In this document: positions 23,225-41,400 of the stretch, one piece after another | How positions within the stretch are numbered: position 1 is the first letter of the stretch | Layout of the letters: the number at the start of each line of letters is the position of its first letter | Assembly: GCA_947650365.1 (NCBI GenBank) | Contig: OX393554.1 | Span: forward strand, 41,313,633-41,377,632 | From: Chamaelirium japonicum | Taxonomy: Eukaryota; Streptophyta; Magnoliopsida; Liliales; Melanthiaceae | Length of the DNA stretch: 64,000 nt | Direction of reading: 5' to 3' | The notes under the pieces: model-generated | What the model saw: the letters and a program-made list of their open reading frames with translations, nothing else | What the model was told of the DNA's origin: nothing | The model's database searches: none | Program-made: the position numbers and the translations under genes

Positions 23225-23280
<56 letters not shown>
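23225..23280. repeat. (TA)n array
   Basis: 56 bp of TA. Confidence 0.97.
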
Positions 23281-23283
<3 letters not shown>

Positions 23284-23678
23284 GGGCGGGGAGCCTGCAC
23301 CAGAGGTGTAGCATCGTTGCTGCACCTCTCGCTTGTTTACCCCCCTACAAGTTTTGGAATTTGATGAAATTTGGAGAGGGTGTTGTCTAGGGTAAGATGA
23401 TCATCCTCACCAATTTTCATCAAATTCCAAAACTTATAGGGGGGTCAAATGGTCGAAGCAAAATCTGCAGATTTTAACGGTGACTGCAAACGACTAATTT
23501 TGCTTCGACCATTTGACCCCCCTAGAAGTTTTGGAATTTGATGAAAATTGGTAAGGAAGATCATCTTACCCTAGAAAACATCCTTACCAAATTTCATCAA
23601 ATATTACAACTTGTAGGATGGTCAAACAATGCCTGAGGTGCAGCAACGACGCTGCACCTCAGGTCCAGCATCCATTTT

Positions 23679-23681
<3 letters not shown>
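23281..23681. mobile_element. Foldback unit U5
   Basis: Left end gggggcggggagcctgcacc, right end 'caggtccagcatccattttc'. Inner part identical in plan to U6: two copies of the 'ttttggaatttgatgaaa' hairpin flanking 'gcagattttaacggtgactg'. Confidence 0.75.

Positions 23682-23774
<93 letters not shown>
23682..23774. repeat. (TA)n array
   Basis: 93 bp of TA between U5 and U6. Confidence 0.97.

Positions 23775-25465
<1,691 letters not shown>

Positions 25466-25555
<90 letters not shown>
25466..25555. repeat. (CT)n then (TA)n array
   Basis: CT to 25486, TA 25487-25555. Confidence 0.97.
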
Positions 25556-25558
<3 letters not shown>

Positions 25559-26304
25559 GACGGGGAGCCTGGCACCCGCGCGGCATGGATGCCGCGTGTC
25601 CGGAAAAAAAAACCCAGAAATCCTTCCGATCGGCTGTAGATATGCCGGATCAATCCACAGCCGTCCGATCGCAGTAGCCAACGGATCCGATTCCCCCGCG
25701 GGCTGAGTCTCGCTGTTACTGTGGCGGGCACAGTAACAGCGAGATTTACTTCCAGCCGTTAGATCCTGCGATTGATTGAATCGATCGGCTGTTATGTGTA
25801 TGTGTGAATCTGGCCCGTCTGATCGATTGAATCGAACGGGCCAAATGAATCTAGCGGTTACTGTAGCCGCTACAGTAACCGCGAGATTGTTTTGACCCGT
25901 CCGATTCTATCGATCAGACGGGTGGGAGTAAATCTCGCAGGATCAAACAGCTGTTATGTTGTATGTGTGAATCTGACCCGTCTGATCGATTGAATCGGAC
26001 AGGCCAAATCAATCTCGCGATTACTGTAGCCGCTACAGTAACTGCGAGATTGTTTTGACCCATCCGATTCACTCGATCAGATGGGTGGGAGTAAATCTCG
26101 CAGGATCAAACAACGATCGGAACGGCTCAAACAAATATCCCGCGGGAATCGGATCCGTCGACTGCTGCGATCGGACGGCTGTGGATTGATCCGGCAGATC
26201 TACAGCCGATCGGAAGGATTTCTGGGTTTTTTTTCCGGACACGCGGCATCCATGCCGAGCGGGTGCAGCCTTGATGCTGCACCTGAGGTCCAGGCTCCCA
26301 GTCC

Positions 26305-26306
<2 letters not shown>
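25556..26306. mobile_element. Foldback unit U9 (751 bp)
   Basis: Ends ggggacggggagcctgg and ccaggctcccagtcccc. Arms of ~150 bp pair well (gatcggctgtagat; ccacagccgtccgatcgcag). Between the arms a ~162 bp unit is tandemly repeated (25791-25952 and 25953-26113), carrying 'actgtagccgctacagtaac'. Its outer termini resemble those of U5, although the cores are unrelated. Confidence 0.75.

Positions 26307-26380
<74 letters not shown>
26307..26380. repeat. (TA)n then (GA)n array
   Basis: TA to 26350, GA to 26380. Confidence 0.97.
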
Positions 26381-29224
<2,844 letters not shown>

Positions 29225-29407
29225 TTAATCCGACTCAGATGAGGAATTAGATCGTTGCCGGTGTCGGTGTCTGCGTCTCCTACGATGACGGTGATGCAAA
29301 TCAGAGACATTGGATGCACTCGAATCAGAATCGTGTCTATGTTTACTACGGCGACGATGGCGACTCGAATCGGAGGTATCAGATGTGCTAGAATCTGAAC
29401 GGTGCCG

Positions 29408-29438
<31 letters not shown>

Positions 29439-32400
29439 ACTTTGCTCTTCGAACCCTTCTTTTCCCTTTCAACTTCGGACTCAGAAGATGCTGGGTGATT
29501 ACCATGATGAAGGCGACCGTCAGATGACCGGCGCTTGTGCTTGCTTCTACGGATGGTATGCTTCCCAGGTTTGTTTGCCGAGAAGTTGGACAGGAGGGCA
29601 GGGATGTCACCGCCACTTAGAAATCCTACGATGAGAGTGAGGGCGGCAAAGAGTGTAAAAACGAGCGGCGGATCTTGAAAAAGATGGAGATAAAGACAGG
29701 TCACCATGCTTCTGTAGGGCAGCCATACCTCCGTATTCATCGAAGATGTCATCTGCTACAATCTGCTGATTGGGATCGTCTGGTCGGTATCCACCGCGAG
29801 GAGGGCTCATGCCTGGTTTCTGCTTCAGTTCCCACTTCAAAGGCTGCAAGATAGAACAGATTCAAGAATGAACCACAAAAGGGTACCAGAAGGATGCACA
29901 AATCCAATAATGCCAAAAGCCATAGCTGTAACTAACAAGCTTTGGGCCACCTATCAAGGTCTCATGTTAGCATGAAGCATGGGGACTCCCACATGGAAAT
30001 GGACATCGCCTGACATCTTTAAGTCGATTATATGGTGAAGAGCAGGCCCTTTAAAGGCTCCCCAGTCCCCAGAGACGCTGGTCTTGGTAAATTTTTTGAA
30101 ATCTCATCAAATGTGAACTACTCTAGTCCTACTGCAATACATTCGCAATTTTTACCCAGAGAAATATGAATAACTCATTAACTCTAGTTTTCAGTGTTAT
30201 CATCTCTCTGGCTACATTTACAGTTTTCACTAAAATGTACTCTATTTTACTTTACTGCTGGGAATTACAAACAAGACATAAGCCCTATGGAACTCCCTTG
30301 GTGTCCTACAAACAAACTAAGAGAGAGAAAGAAAGAGACCCATTAAATTTGGTGAGCATTGGTACCAAGTTTTTCAACTTTTAAGTGGTACGAACTAAAG
30401 TTTGTCAGAATTGGGATCGTTTCGCAAATCACAAAGGAAGTCAAATTGGATCCTAGACCGATTTGATAATAAGATCCTTCAAACACTGAATAATTGAGAA
30501 ACATGAGTAAGAAAAGCTTAAAAGGTCAATTAAAGTATGGAAAATCATAGGAGGAACTCAACTTATTTGATTAATTACCTTGCGAGATCCTAAAAATAAG
30601 TAAAATGGCAATCAGTTGAAGTATTATGGCCCAATAAATCACACAAAAAGCTGCTCCTCAGAAGAAACTTCATGTACATCAAGCAAGGATTAAAAAAACA
30701 GAATATTTCGTTTTTCTGAGACCTCGATATGAAATGTCAAACACAATCACGACCGATTAGAAAACTGCATACTATTTCACGATATATCTCGGAATTTTGT
30801 TAAATATTCCAAAATATTCTCAAATCCCGAAACCCTCTAGTTTTTGGGTTTCAGAACTCGACACTTAGAAAAAAACAGGACTTAGTTTAGGATAAGGTGT
30901 ATTTCAGCTTGAAAACCATATTTACATTAAAAACATTTAAGTAAATGATCCATTTACTTTAAGTTATTTTATGTAAATAAGCAAATACCTCCCCATTTGA
31001 TTTCAATAAAAAAATTAAAAAAATAAAAAACCAAATGAATCAAAAAGACTATTTTCAGTTTTAGTAGGAGAAAATAATTTTCAGGGGTTTTTATAAAATC
31101 TGAATGCTGATAAAAGTGGTTAAATTAAACTCCTTTAAGCAAATACCTCCCCATTTGATTTCAATAAAAAAATAAAAAACCAAATGAATCAAAAAGACTA
31201 TTTTCAGTTTTAGTAGGAGAAAATAATTTTCAGGGGTTTTTATAAAATATGAATGCTGATAAAAGTGGTTAAATTAAACTCCTTTTTGGCTCAAAAAAAA
31301 TTCACATGATGTTGAACTATACGCACATCTAGAAAACCATGGTCAGTCAAAAAACAAAACTTCAATGAATAAAATTTTCCTATTTAAAAACACTTTTTAT
31401 CCGACCTAGTAAAAAAACAATGTTTCGCATTTCAATACAATTTTTGCACGATTTCAAACTTACATAACTTTCATGTTTTAAGTCCGTTTTCAAAATCATT
31501 TGAAGCATTATTTTAACAATCAACAAATCTTTATTTTAAAATATTTTTATCCAGAAAAAATTTTAAAACAAATATTTGAAAAACATAGATCAAAACCGGA
31601 CCGCACAAGAACACACAAGACTCACAGAAACTCAAATACATGGTATGTAAAACTCTACACTCCTAGATAGGGTACAACAACAAATATTATCCGAGTTTTC
31701 CAAAGTGTGCATCTATACTTGGTTTATCACTATCCAGGGTTTCACTGAAAAAATTCTACTAAAAATTTAATATTTTCACCATTTCTATAAAATTGTAATA
31801 TTTCCACACTGTCAAAATATTTCCATATCCAGTGTCAAAATGGAAATTTTGAACCTTGACATCAAGCTAATTGTCTATGAAGAAAAAGATTAGGACAATA
31901 AATGACATAAAACTGCTCCTCAGAAGGAGAAATTTCATGGACATCAAACAAGTTGTCTAATTACAACTTGGAGGACCGGATTCTCAAGGAGGGAGGGATG
32001 TCACGTGAGAATGGGGTTGCTTCCACGTCAGTCCTAAGTGGAGTCGTCTCATCATTCAAAGATCATGGAGAATCGACCATTATAGAGGTGCGAGCATTGG
32101 AAATCCTAACGCTCCGTAGAAGCCGAAGAGCTTGTGCATACAACCATCAATGAAGGGCAGCCTGATTGCTTGGGAATTTATGGGGAGAGTTTCTTTGGTT
32201 AATGGTTTACTATATGGGAAATGATATTTTGTATTAAGTATGGTAAGCCTTTATGGGGTTATGTGTTGTTGTGTATGCTTTATATGGCCTGTGTTGTGAA
32301 ATGAAGAAGGTAGCAGTTGAGTTATTTTCCATTCTCTTCCTCTGTCTCTTTCTCTTGCTCTGTTCTCCAATCTAAAAGAAACTCCTCTCACTCTCTTAAA

Positions 32401-35400
32401 CTCTCTTAAACTTGGGGTCGGTTCACCGTGGACAACCCACACACTCATCCACCCACCGTACCCGTAACATAATGGCAAATAAGGTTGTGGATATTGCCTA
32501 TCCAATGTGCACTTCTACTCAGCAAAGTGACCATACAGTGGCATCTATTTAAACCTATTATTTGTGGACAGTGGACACGGACATGGGTGTTGAGTGCCGG
32601 CACAATCACGAGTGTCGGACACAGCAAAATCATACAACTTGGACACGACACACATATATGTAATATATATATACTTTAATTAAGTATATATAATACCAAG
32701 CATAAACATGATCAACCATTACTAGCCTTTCTCTTTAGTCAAAGAATGGATGTGATAAAAATAATAGTCAATCACGAGGCGCATGTAACGTCTCTAGTTG
32801 TCCTATGCAGAGAAAGATAATAATTATGGTAAAGAATACAACATATTAATGTTGACCTATATAAAGAAAGAAACAAATTATAGTCAATGCAACACAAGTA
32901 ATTCGTTTACTACAAAGCCATATGCGACGAAGCCCCACAAATATAGGGTACCCTAGAGTGATGGGTACTGTTAGATCCAAAAAAGGAAAAGAAGGAAAAG
33001 AGGATTTGGGAGTAAAGCCTTGATTTACTCATTAGGGCAATGGCCCTATATATATCTGTACAAAAGGATACAGTCACCAAAGGGTAAGCATACCCAAAAC
33101 AGACTAAAGAGACTAATAAAGGATTTACATACTCTAACACCCCCCCTCAAACTCAAGGTGGATCATACACCATGAGTTTGTGAAGAAGATACCGAAAACG
33201 CTGAACAGTGTGCGTTTTCGTAAAGAAATCGGCAAGTTGCTCTGTAGAGGACACATGTGGAAGTGAGAGCGTCCCGTCCTTGTAGCGATGGCGAACATAG
33301 TGACAATCCAACTCAATGTGCTTGGTACGCTCGTGAAATACCGGATTGCTAGCAATCTGAATAGCACTCCGGTTGTCACAATGGAGGGGAGTCGACGAGG
33401 ACAGCTGAACACCCATATCCTCGAGTAGACGACGAAGCCAAACCACTTCACACGAGGTGCGTGCCATAGCACGATACTCAGCCTCGGTACTAGATAGTGA
33501 GACGATCTCTTGCTTCTTGCTTTTCCAAGAGATGAGCGAGTCACCGAGGAAAATACAGAAGCCAGTGGTGGATCGTCGATCAGTGGGATCGCCGGCCCAG
33601 TCGGCATCAGAAAAGGCGCGAAGCTCCAAGGAAGAGGAGGACGAAAACAGCAAAGAGCGAGTCATGGTGCCTCGAATATAGCGAATAATCCTCATCAGAG
33701 CGGCATAATGAGTGGAGTGAGGAGCGCTAACAAACTGGCTAAGTACTCGAACGGCATGAGCAATATCCGGACGTGTGATTGTCAGATAGACAAGAGCACC
33801 AACGAGCTGACGATAACGCGTGGGATCCGAAAGCGGCTCGCCATCACCAGGACGGAGCTTCACATTGAGCTCCATTGGGGTATCCACTGTACGTAAATCA
33901 GAAAGGGCAGCCCGGCTGAGTAACTCGGAAGCAAACTTCTGCTGAGAGACCAATAACCCTCGGGGGGATGAAGCCACCTCAAGACCGAGGAAATAGCGAA
34001 GTGGACCAAGATCTTTCATCTCGAACTGCTGCTGGAGGTGCCTTTTCAGAGAGTTGATAGTAGCAGTATCATCACCGGTGATGATCATATCATCAACATA
34101 TAGAAGTAATATGGCACGGCCATGAGCAGATGTGTGAGTGAACATAGCATAGTCATTCATACTCTCTGTAAAGCCGACGGCAAGAATCGAGGACCGAAAA
34201 CGCTCAAACCATGCCCGAGGAGCCTGCTTGAGGCCATAAATGGCCCGATGAAGACGACAGAAATGCTGAGGAGGAGTCAAAAGACCAGGAGGGGGACGCA
34301 TGTAGACCTCCTCAGAAAGATCGCCGTGAAGAAAGGCGTTCTTCACATCCATCTGGAAGAGTGGCCAGTGACGAGCAGAAGCGACTGCTAACAGAGTCCG
34401 TACAGAGGTCATTTTCGCAACAGGGGCGAAAGTCTCCTCGTAGTCAATGCCATACTCCTGAGTGAAACCACGAGCAACTAGGCGGGCCTTGTACCGCTCA
34501 ACCGAGCCATCTGAGCGAGTCTTGATGCGATAGACCCAGCGACAGCTGACAGGTTCCTTCCCAGGGGGAAGAGGAACTAGCTCCCAAGTACCAGTCTTTT
34601 GAAGAGCTTGCAGCTCCTCAGACATAGCCTGCTGCCAATGGGGTACCTGGACTGCCTCACGGTAACTCTGGGGCTCCTGAAGGGAGTGAATAGCTGCAAG
34701 AAAGTCCTGAAAATGTGAGGAGTAAGAGGCAGTAGGAGAGAAACCGTAGCGATCTGGCGGATGCCGGTCACGCTCAGGGTAACGCTGTGAGAAAGTAGGC
34801 GCAGAAGGACCATCGTCAGGGCTAGACGAGACTGGCATCGAGGGTAGGGCGGCAGGAGAGTCTGGAGAAGGAGAGGGAGCTGGTGGGACATGTGGACGAC
34901 GCGTGTAAGTGGTAGTGACTGGTGGTCGCGGGAGCTCAAGTGTTGGATTAGGAAGAACAGAGACGTCTTGAGGAACTGGTGAGTCAACTGATGGAGACGG
35001 GATGGAGATCCCGGAGGAGGGAGAGACTGGAGGAGGGAGTGACTCAGAGGAATGAAGAAAGGATAAGTCCTGGTCTTTGGAGACCCCTGAGTAGAAGGGA
35101 GTGTCCTCAAAAAAAGTTACGTCACGAGAGATACGTATACGACGAGCAGAGGGGTCATAACAACGCCAACCCTTGTGCTCAGAGCTATACCCCAAAAAGA
35201 GGCATCTAGCGGACCGAGGAGTGAGTTTCGTTCGCTCACCAGGAGGGAGCATAACGAAACATGTGCAACCAAAGGTTCGCAAGACACGATAGTGAGGAAC
35301 AACAGAGTACAAAATCTGAAAGGGTGACTGACCAGAGTGAGCAGAAGAGGGAGTGCGGTTGATTAAGTGGACTGAGGTGAGGACAGCCTCGGCCAAAAAG

Positions 35401-38400
35401 TGACGAGGAACAGAAGTAGAGAATAAAAGAGATCGAGCAGTCTCGAGAATGTGGCGATGCTTTCTCTCAGCTACACCATTTTGGGCAGGCGTGTAAGGAC
35501 ATGACTGTTGTGGGAGAGTACCCTGAGAGAAAAGAATGTCACGAAACTCAGAAGAAAGATACTCGCGAGCACCATCAGAGCGAAAAATTTTAATGCGTTT
35601 ACCAAATTGAGTGTGAACCATATTGGTAAAGTCACGATATGCCTGACAAACATCAGATCGACGACGTAAGAGAAACACCCAAGTAAAACGAGAGAAATCA
35701 TCAATGAAACTAACATAATACGATAATCCAGAAAGAGATACAACGGGAGCAGGGCCCCAGATATCCGAATGCACTAAATCAAACACAGAAGATGACATAG
35801 ACACATGCACAGGAAATGGCTGAGTTGGATGCTTGGCCAAGTTACAACTGACACATGGAGATGGTGGAGTAAAGGAGATATCACCGAGGGCACCAGACTG
35901 AAAAATAGTACGAAGACGTGCAGCTGAAGGATGGCCCAATCGGCGATGCCAGAGATCCGAAACAGCACAGGTGGTATCAGCAGTGGAGGTGGTAAGTGGT
36001 ATATGGAGATGCCTCAAGTGGTACAGACCACCCACCCTATGCCCAGTCCCAATCGTTTTGCCCGTCCGAGGATCCTGCACAAGACAAGACGAGGATGAGA
36101 AGGTGGTGAGATAGCCCAAATCAGCAAGTTTGCTGATAGAAATCAAATTAATGGACAATGAGGGAGCAAGAAGCACGCCAGGTAGAGAAAGACGACCACT
36201 GGGGTCAGAAGATGTGGTGATGGTCCCCTGGCAAGAGACTGGTAAGGGGGAACCATCAGCAGTGCGAAGCTGGAGCTCAGGAGGAACACGAGTACGTGCA
36301 GTGAGAGCGGAAGTGTCAGAAGTCAAGTGGTGTGAAGCACCCGAGTCCAGAATCCAGGCAGCGGAGGCAGTACCAGTAGTCGAAGAGCCCTGCTGAAGGG
36401 TAAAGGCATGCTGAAGCTGTTGAACCTGAGCAGCAAGCTGAGATAGATCAGAAGTCGCAGTGGTTGGAGCTGTAGTCTGTGGCATCTGACCAAGCTTCCT
36501 GAGACGTCGATAACAGGTTTCTTTGAGATGGCCATCTTTCTTGCAGTAGACACACCACAGTTTGGTAGTAGATCGCCTCTCACCAGGAGGGCGTCGATCT
36601 CCAGTGGAGCGACCGTCACCTACGGGACGAGGTGTCGTAGCAAGAGCGCCAGGGTCTGAGGCTGGAGCGCGATGTATAGCAAGAGTGTCCAAGCGCGTCT
36701 CCTCGGCAAGCAGCTCAGATAAGGCCTCATTAAGGCTAGGCAAAGGATCGCGGTGTAATAACTGACCTCGAATAGGTTCAAACTCGGCACGAAGTTCCAT
36801 CAGAAATTCGAAGACGTATTGCTCATCACGATGACGTCGTCGAATAGAGATTGCATCCGGAGGATAGACGGGCTCCAATGCCTCAAGTTCCCTCCAGAGA
36901 GCAGAGATCCTAGCATAAAACTCACGAATGGTGCGAGTGCCTTGAGTCATCCCTTTGAGCTCACACCGAAGTTGAAATGCCCTAGCACCACCAGTTTGAA
37001 CAAATTGTTTTGAAAGATAACACATCTCCCTAGAGGTTGAAAATTGAAGGGCCTCCACACGAAGTTCGTGGGAGAGAGATGCTCCGATGTACGAGCGAAT
37101 GATGGCATCAGCATCATTCCACTCCTCGGATTCGACGGAATCTAGAACCGTACTGGAAGTGGAGGTCTCAGAAAGGGTAGGGGCAGGCTTCGTGCCATCC
37201 ACATACTTCCAAAGTTTGTGAGCACCAAGATGCATGCGTAATGTGGAGGCCCATAATCGGAAGTTTGAAGCTCCGGTGAGAATGACATCCATTTTGGGTA
37301 GTTTGTCGGGTTTCAAAGAGGTGGCCATGGTTGAAGTTTGGAGATGAACGGGGCACAAAATCTGCTCACAAAATCTGCTCACAAAAACTGTTCACTGTTG
37401 ATTCACTGCTGAACCGATTGGGAGCTTCTGAACCAATTGGGAGCTTCTGAACCGATTGGGAGCTGAACCGAACCGACTGCAAAACTGTGCAAAACTGAAC
37501 CGAACCGACTGCAAAACTGTGAGATCCTGAACTGGACCGCGAGCCGGACCGGACCGTGAGCCGAACCGATTGTAAAAGGGACTGAACCGACTAAACAGTC
37601 AACTGAACCGACTGTGAGTGAACCGTCCGTGAGTGAACCGGTGACTAGGCAAAAAAAAGTTAAGTTGTTCAGATCTGACCGTAGGTGAGATCAATGGCCA
37701 GGATGTTCGCTGGAGGCACTGTATAATTAGGGTTCGCTGGAGGCACTGTATAGTCACTCAGCGCCGCCGTCTTCTTTCTCTTCAGGCCGGCGAACTGATC
37801 CAGATTTCCGATGAACTGGAGGCACTGTAAACTCGAAGATCTCCGATCCTTCTTCGTCTTCTTTCTCTTCAGTCCAGTGAAGAATCAGCACCACCGTCTT
37901 CCTCTTCAGTCCGGTAAGGAAACCGATCCAGATTTTCCTCAACTCCGATGAAATCCGATGAAGATAATATGGATGATGAAGAATCTTGATGAAGCCGATG
38001 AAGCCGATGAAGAAGTAGGTATACCTCTTTGACTGCGCAGATCTGGATCTGGTTTTTTTTTTTTTTTTTTTTCCGACGACAACAGCGCAGTGAAGACTTC
38101 GATGCAGAAAGGCGATGAAGGCTTCGATGCTGGTCGAGATGAAAAACTAGGGCTTCGATCCAGGTTGCTGCGATGAAGGCTTGGCTCTGTCAAATGAGGC
38201 TTTGGATTGAAGAAAGCTCTCTACCAGAGACCCATTCGGGCTCTGATACCATGTTAGATCCAAAAAAGGAAAAGAAGGAAAAGAGGATTTGGGAGTAAAG
38301 CCTTGATTTACTCATTAGGGCAATGGCCCTATATATATCTGTACAAAAGGATACAGTCACCAAAGGGTAAGCATACCCAAAACAGACTAAAGAGACTAAT

Positions 38401-41400
38401 AAAGGATTTACATACTCTAACAGGTACCATTAATTCGACACATTTAATGCTTTTATACCACCACATCATTGTTCCCAACAATGCACCAAAACCCTAATTT
38501 CATGTGTCCACTTGTGTGGACATGGGTGCCGGTGTCCACACGTATGGACACGGCACCGCCGCACCGGGGCTAAGTTGGAAGTATCCCACAAAGCATAGAT
38601 TTAAACAGATTCAACAAGCACAAAACATAACACAGACAACTTGCATGGAGGCTAAATCTGTACAGGAGAACACGCATTCCTCAGGCTTGCAGAAACAGAT
38701 CTAAAGAATTCTTGCCATATGATGGTTTTTTTGGGGGGAGGGCGGGAGGGGGGTTAAAATATAACCGAACGGTAAACTTTAATAGTACAAAGAGATGAGT
38801 GAATAATGATGCTATGTAGACAATGGGCAGAAAGAAGTCAAACGTTTGTATTTAACCATTCTATACTTGCATAAATCCTGATTCAATCAACTCTCGTCAT
38901 TGGGCAAATCACCTATGTCATGGTAATACACAAAAGAGAGAACTTCACAGCATGCTTAAATTCCACGCTAAGATTCCAAATTCTTCTAATTGAACAGCTA
39001 TTATAACTTGCATTCCATTCAATGGAAGTGCTTATGAAGATAGAGAGGAAACTTGCCTCACTAGAATCTGTCTGCGCCATTATAGCTGTTAAGGGGTCAT
39101 CCCTCTTCAATCGACTCTCGTCATTGGGCATTATTGCATCTTTCAAAGGGCATTCACGATCACCACTTTGGTGCCCATAGGTCCCGCATCTTACACATCT
39201 AACGTTGCGAATTTCAACTCCAAATGGTTTGTTCCTCACAGGCACACCTGTTTCTAGCCTGCAAAAGAAATCAGATGATTAGAAGCACTTAATGTAGTGA
39301 GGTAGTACACAACTAGACATACACAATAAGATGACCAATCAGATAAGTAAGAAGAGTCAAGATTATCATTTTCAAAACGAGAAGGTTTTCAAAACAACCC
39401 AAACCGGAGTCTTCAGATAGAAGAAAAGGGTCTGATTTGTCTTTCATACAAAACAAACTAAACAGTTCAAGAGGCACGCATCCATATAAAACTACACATT
39501 GTTCCTTTTTTTTTCACTTTTTTAATCTCTACAAAATTCTCTCTCCATCTATGAGGAATTGGAATTGAGAAGTATCTTATAGTAATAACACAAGCGGAAG
39601 TTTTATACGAGCAGAATTGAAGCTAAAAGCAGCATTGTAAAAAATAGACAGATATAGATAACAATTCAGAGCCTGTAGATAATAAAAGATACTCAGGGCC
39701 TACTTATTGTCATATGATACAGCTCGATGGACCAGCTAACCATCTCCATCCATGAATTTTTTACGTAAAGAAAAATGGGCTTAAAATAATACTAGAAAAA
39801 AATTTGATAATAAAAGTAGCTAATCTGATGGAAATCTAGAAAAAAATGGATAATATGTCAAGTCTGTAGGCATCAAAATTTTCTAAAAAAACTTAGAAAT
39901 TTGACCAAGTCTGGAAAACTTGGGTTTGACTAAGTCTGGGAGACTTAAGAAACCAATTACCAGGGACAAATTGGCCCCGGGACTAGGGCCGGTCATCCAT
40001 GGTACAAGGACCGATCATCACTGGTCGGCTACAAAGACTTAGAAATTTGACTAAGTTTGGAAGACTCGAAAATTTGGCTAATATGAAAGATTGAACGGTC
40101 TTCCCGGTCGGCTAAAGACTTAGAAATTTGAATAAGTCTAGAAAACCTGAAAATTTGACTAAGTCCGGGAAAGTTAGGATGTCAAGTACAAGAGGCGGTC
40201 GTCCCTGATCGGCTAGAAAGATTTAAAAATTTGACCAAGTCTAGAAAACTTAGGAATTTGACTAAGTCTGTAAGACCCTGAAATTGGGTTGTATGGGAGA
40301 ATTAGGAAAGCCAAGTATCAGGGACAAATTAGCCCTGGTACTAGGATCGGTCGTCCCTAGTCCCCTTTGAGGCCGGCCAAGGGGAATGAGAGAAGAGAAA
40401 GAAATAATGTGAAAAAAAGAGGGAAAGGTGAGAAAGTAAAAGAAAAGAAAGGAAAAGAAAAGGATAGGAAAACTTCTTCAAGCCGTCAAGCAAAGTCATA
40501 GAAGGCGACCAGAGGCCCCAACAAGCATAGGCCTATGCTCACACCAGCAAGTCCAAATGATCCAACAAGTCGATCAAGGAAGACCGGATCGCGAATGTCG
40601 AGTTCGAGGCTTAGTGAGTAGGCTCGGGTTCGACCTAGTCCAAGTGCACAAGGGACCACAAGCCACAAACGAAGGTTCCAACACAAGAAAGAAACTACCC
40701 CACGAAGTTAGTGCAGGAAATAACTTTCCCAGAATTTACAAAAACCATCCAAAGATACGTATCATAGGGAATAACTCCCCTTGGCAGTTATGGTAACTGA
40801 TTAACCACTTGCTCCTTATAAATAAGAGAGCAAGGATGATCGAAAAAAGATCTTTTGGGCATGATGCGGAGTAGATTTCCATGCATGACTTTCATTGCAC
40901 AGGCTCGACGCAGAAGCGCAAGGTCCATATCAGACAGGGTCCAATTATTTTATTATTATTATTTATTTCCTATTTAAGGTGTCATTTTTGCCACAATTAA
41001 TTGGGTAAATTATAGATTTAGGTAACAAGTCATCTTTTAGTCCTTTTTTTATTCTCACATTGTTCATGGATCGTTACATAAGGACTTGACCTCTTCTTTT
41101 TAAGATATAGAATGAATGAATGAACTTGCGTTTGCAATGGTGTTCCTGGTGAAAGGATGCACTCTCGCTTAGTGGTGAAGCCTTGCAGAATTCTAAGCTT
41201 CAATCTCTTCCCTATCCTGGTGTCTCTTTTATCCCTTCCCTCTCGTTGTCTACAAATTCCAACTCTATTAAAATCTTTCCTAATAACCTCTAAGCGGTCT
41301 TGCCGAGCCTATTCCCGTTTCAAACCCTAATTTGACCCAAAAAAGCCCCAAAACCCAACAAATCCCTAGTTTTTCATCACCAAAATGAACACAAAGCATT

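Larger units (their letters stand above)
32969..38422 (-). mobile_element. Complete Ty1/copia retrotransposon, 5454 bp
   Basis: Two LTRs of 171 bp (32969-33139 and 38252-38422) are identical base for base and run tg...ca. They are flanked by the perfect 5-bp duplication ggtac (32964-32968 and 38423-38427). On the minus strand the primer site tggtatcagagc follows the 5' LTR directly, and a purine tract precedes the 3' LTR. A single uninterrupted polyprotein frame occupies most of the interior. Identical LTRs mean a very recent insertion. It lies in an intron of the CIR-like gene in the same transcriptional orientation. The very short LTRs fit the Ale/Retrofit type of lineage (inference). Confidence 0.95.

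Noticed and set aside
33457..36765. Plus-strand and alternate-frame ORFs over the copia element
   Set aside because: Shadows of the intact minus-strand polyprotein; none shows a known domain.
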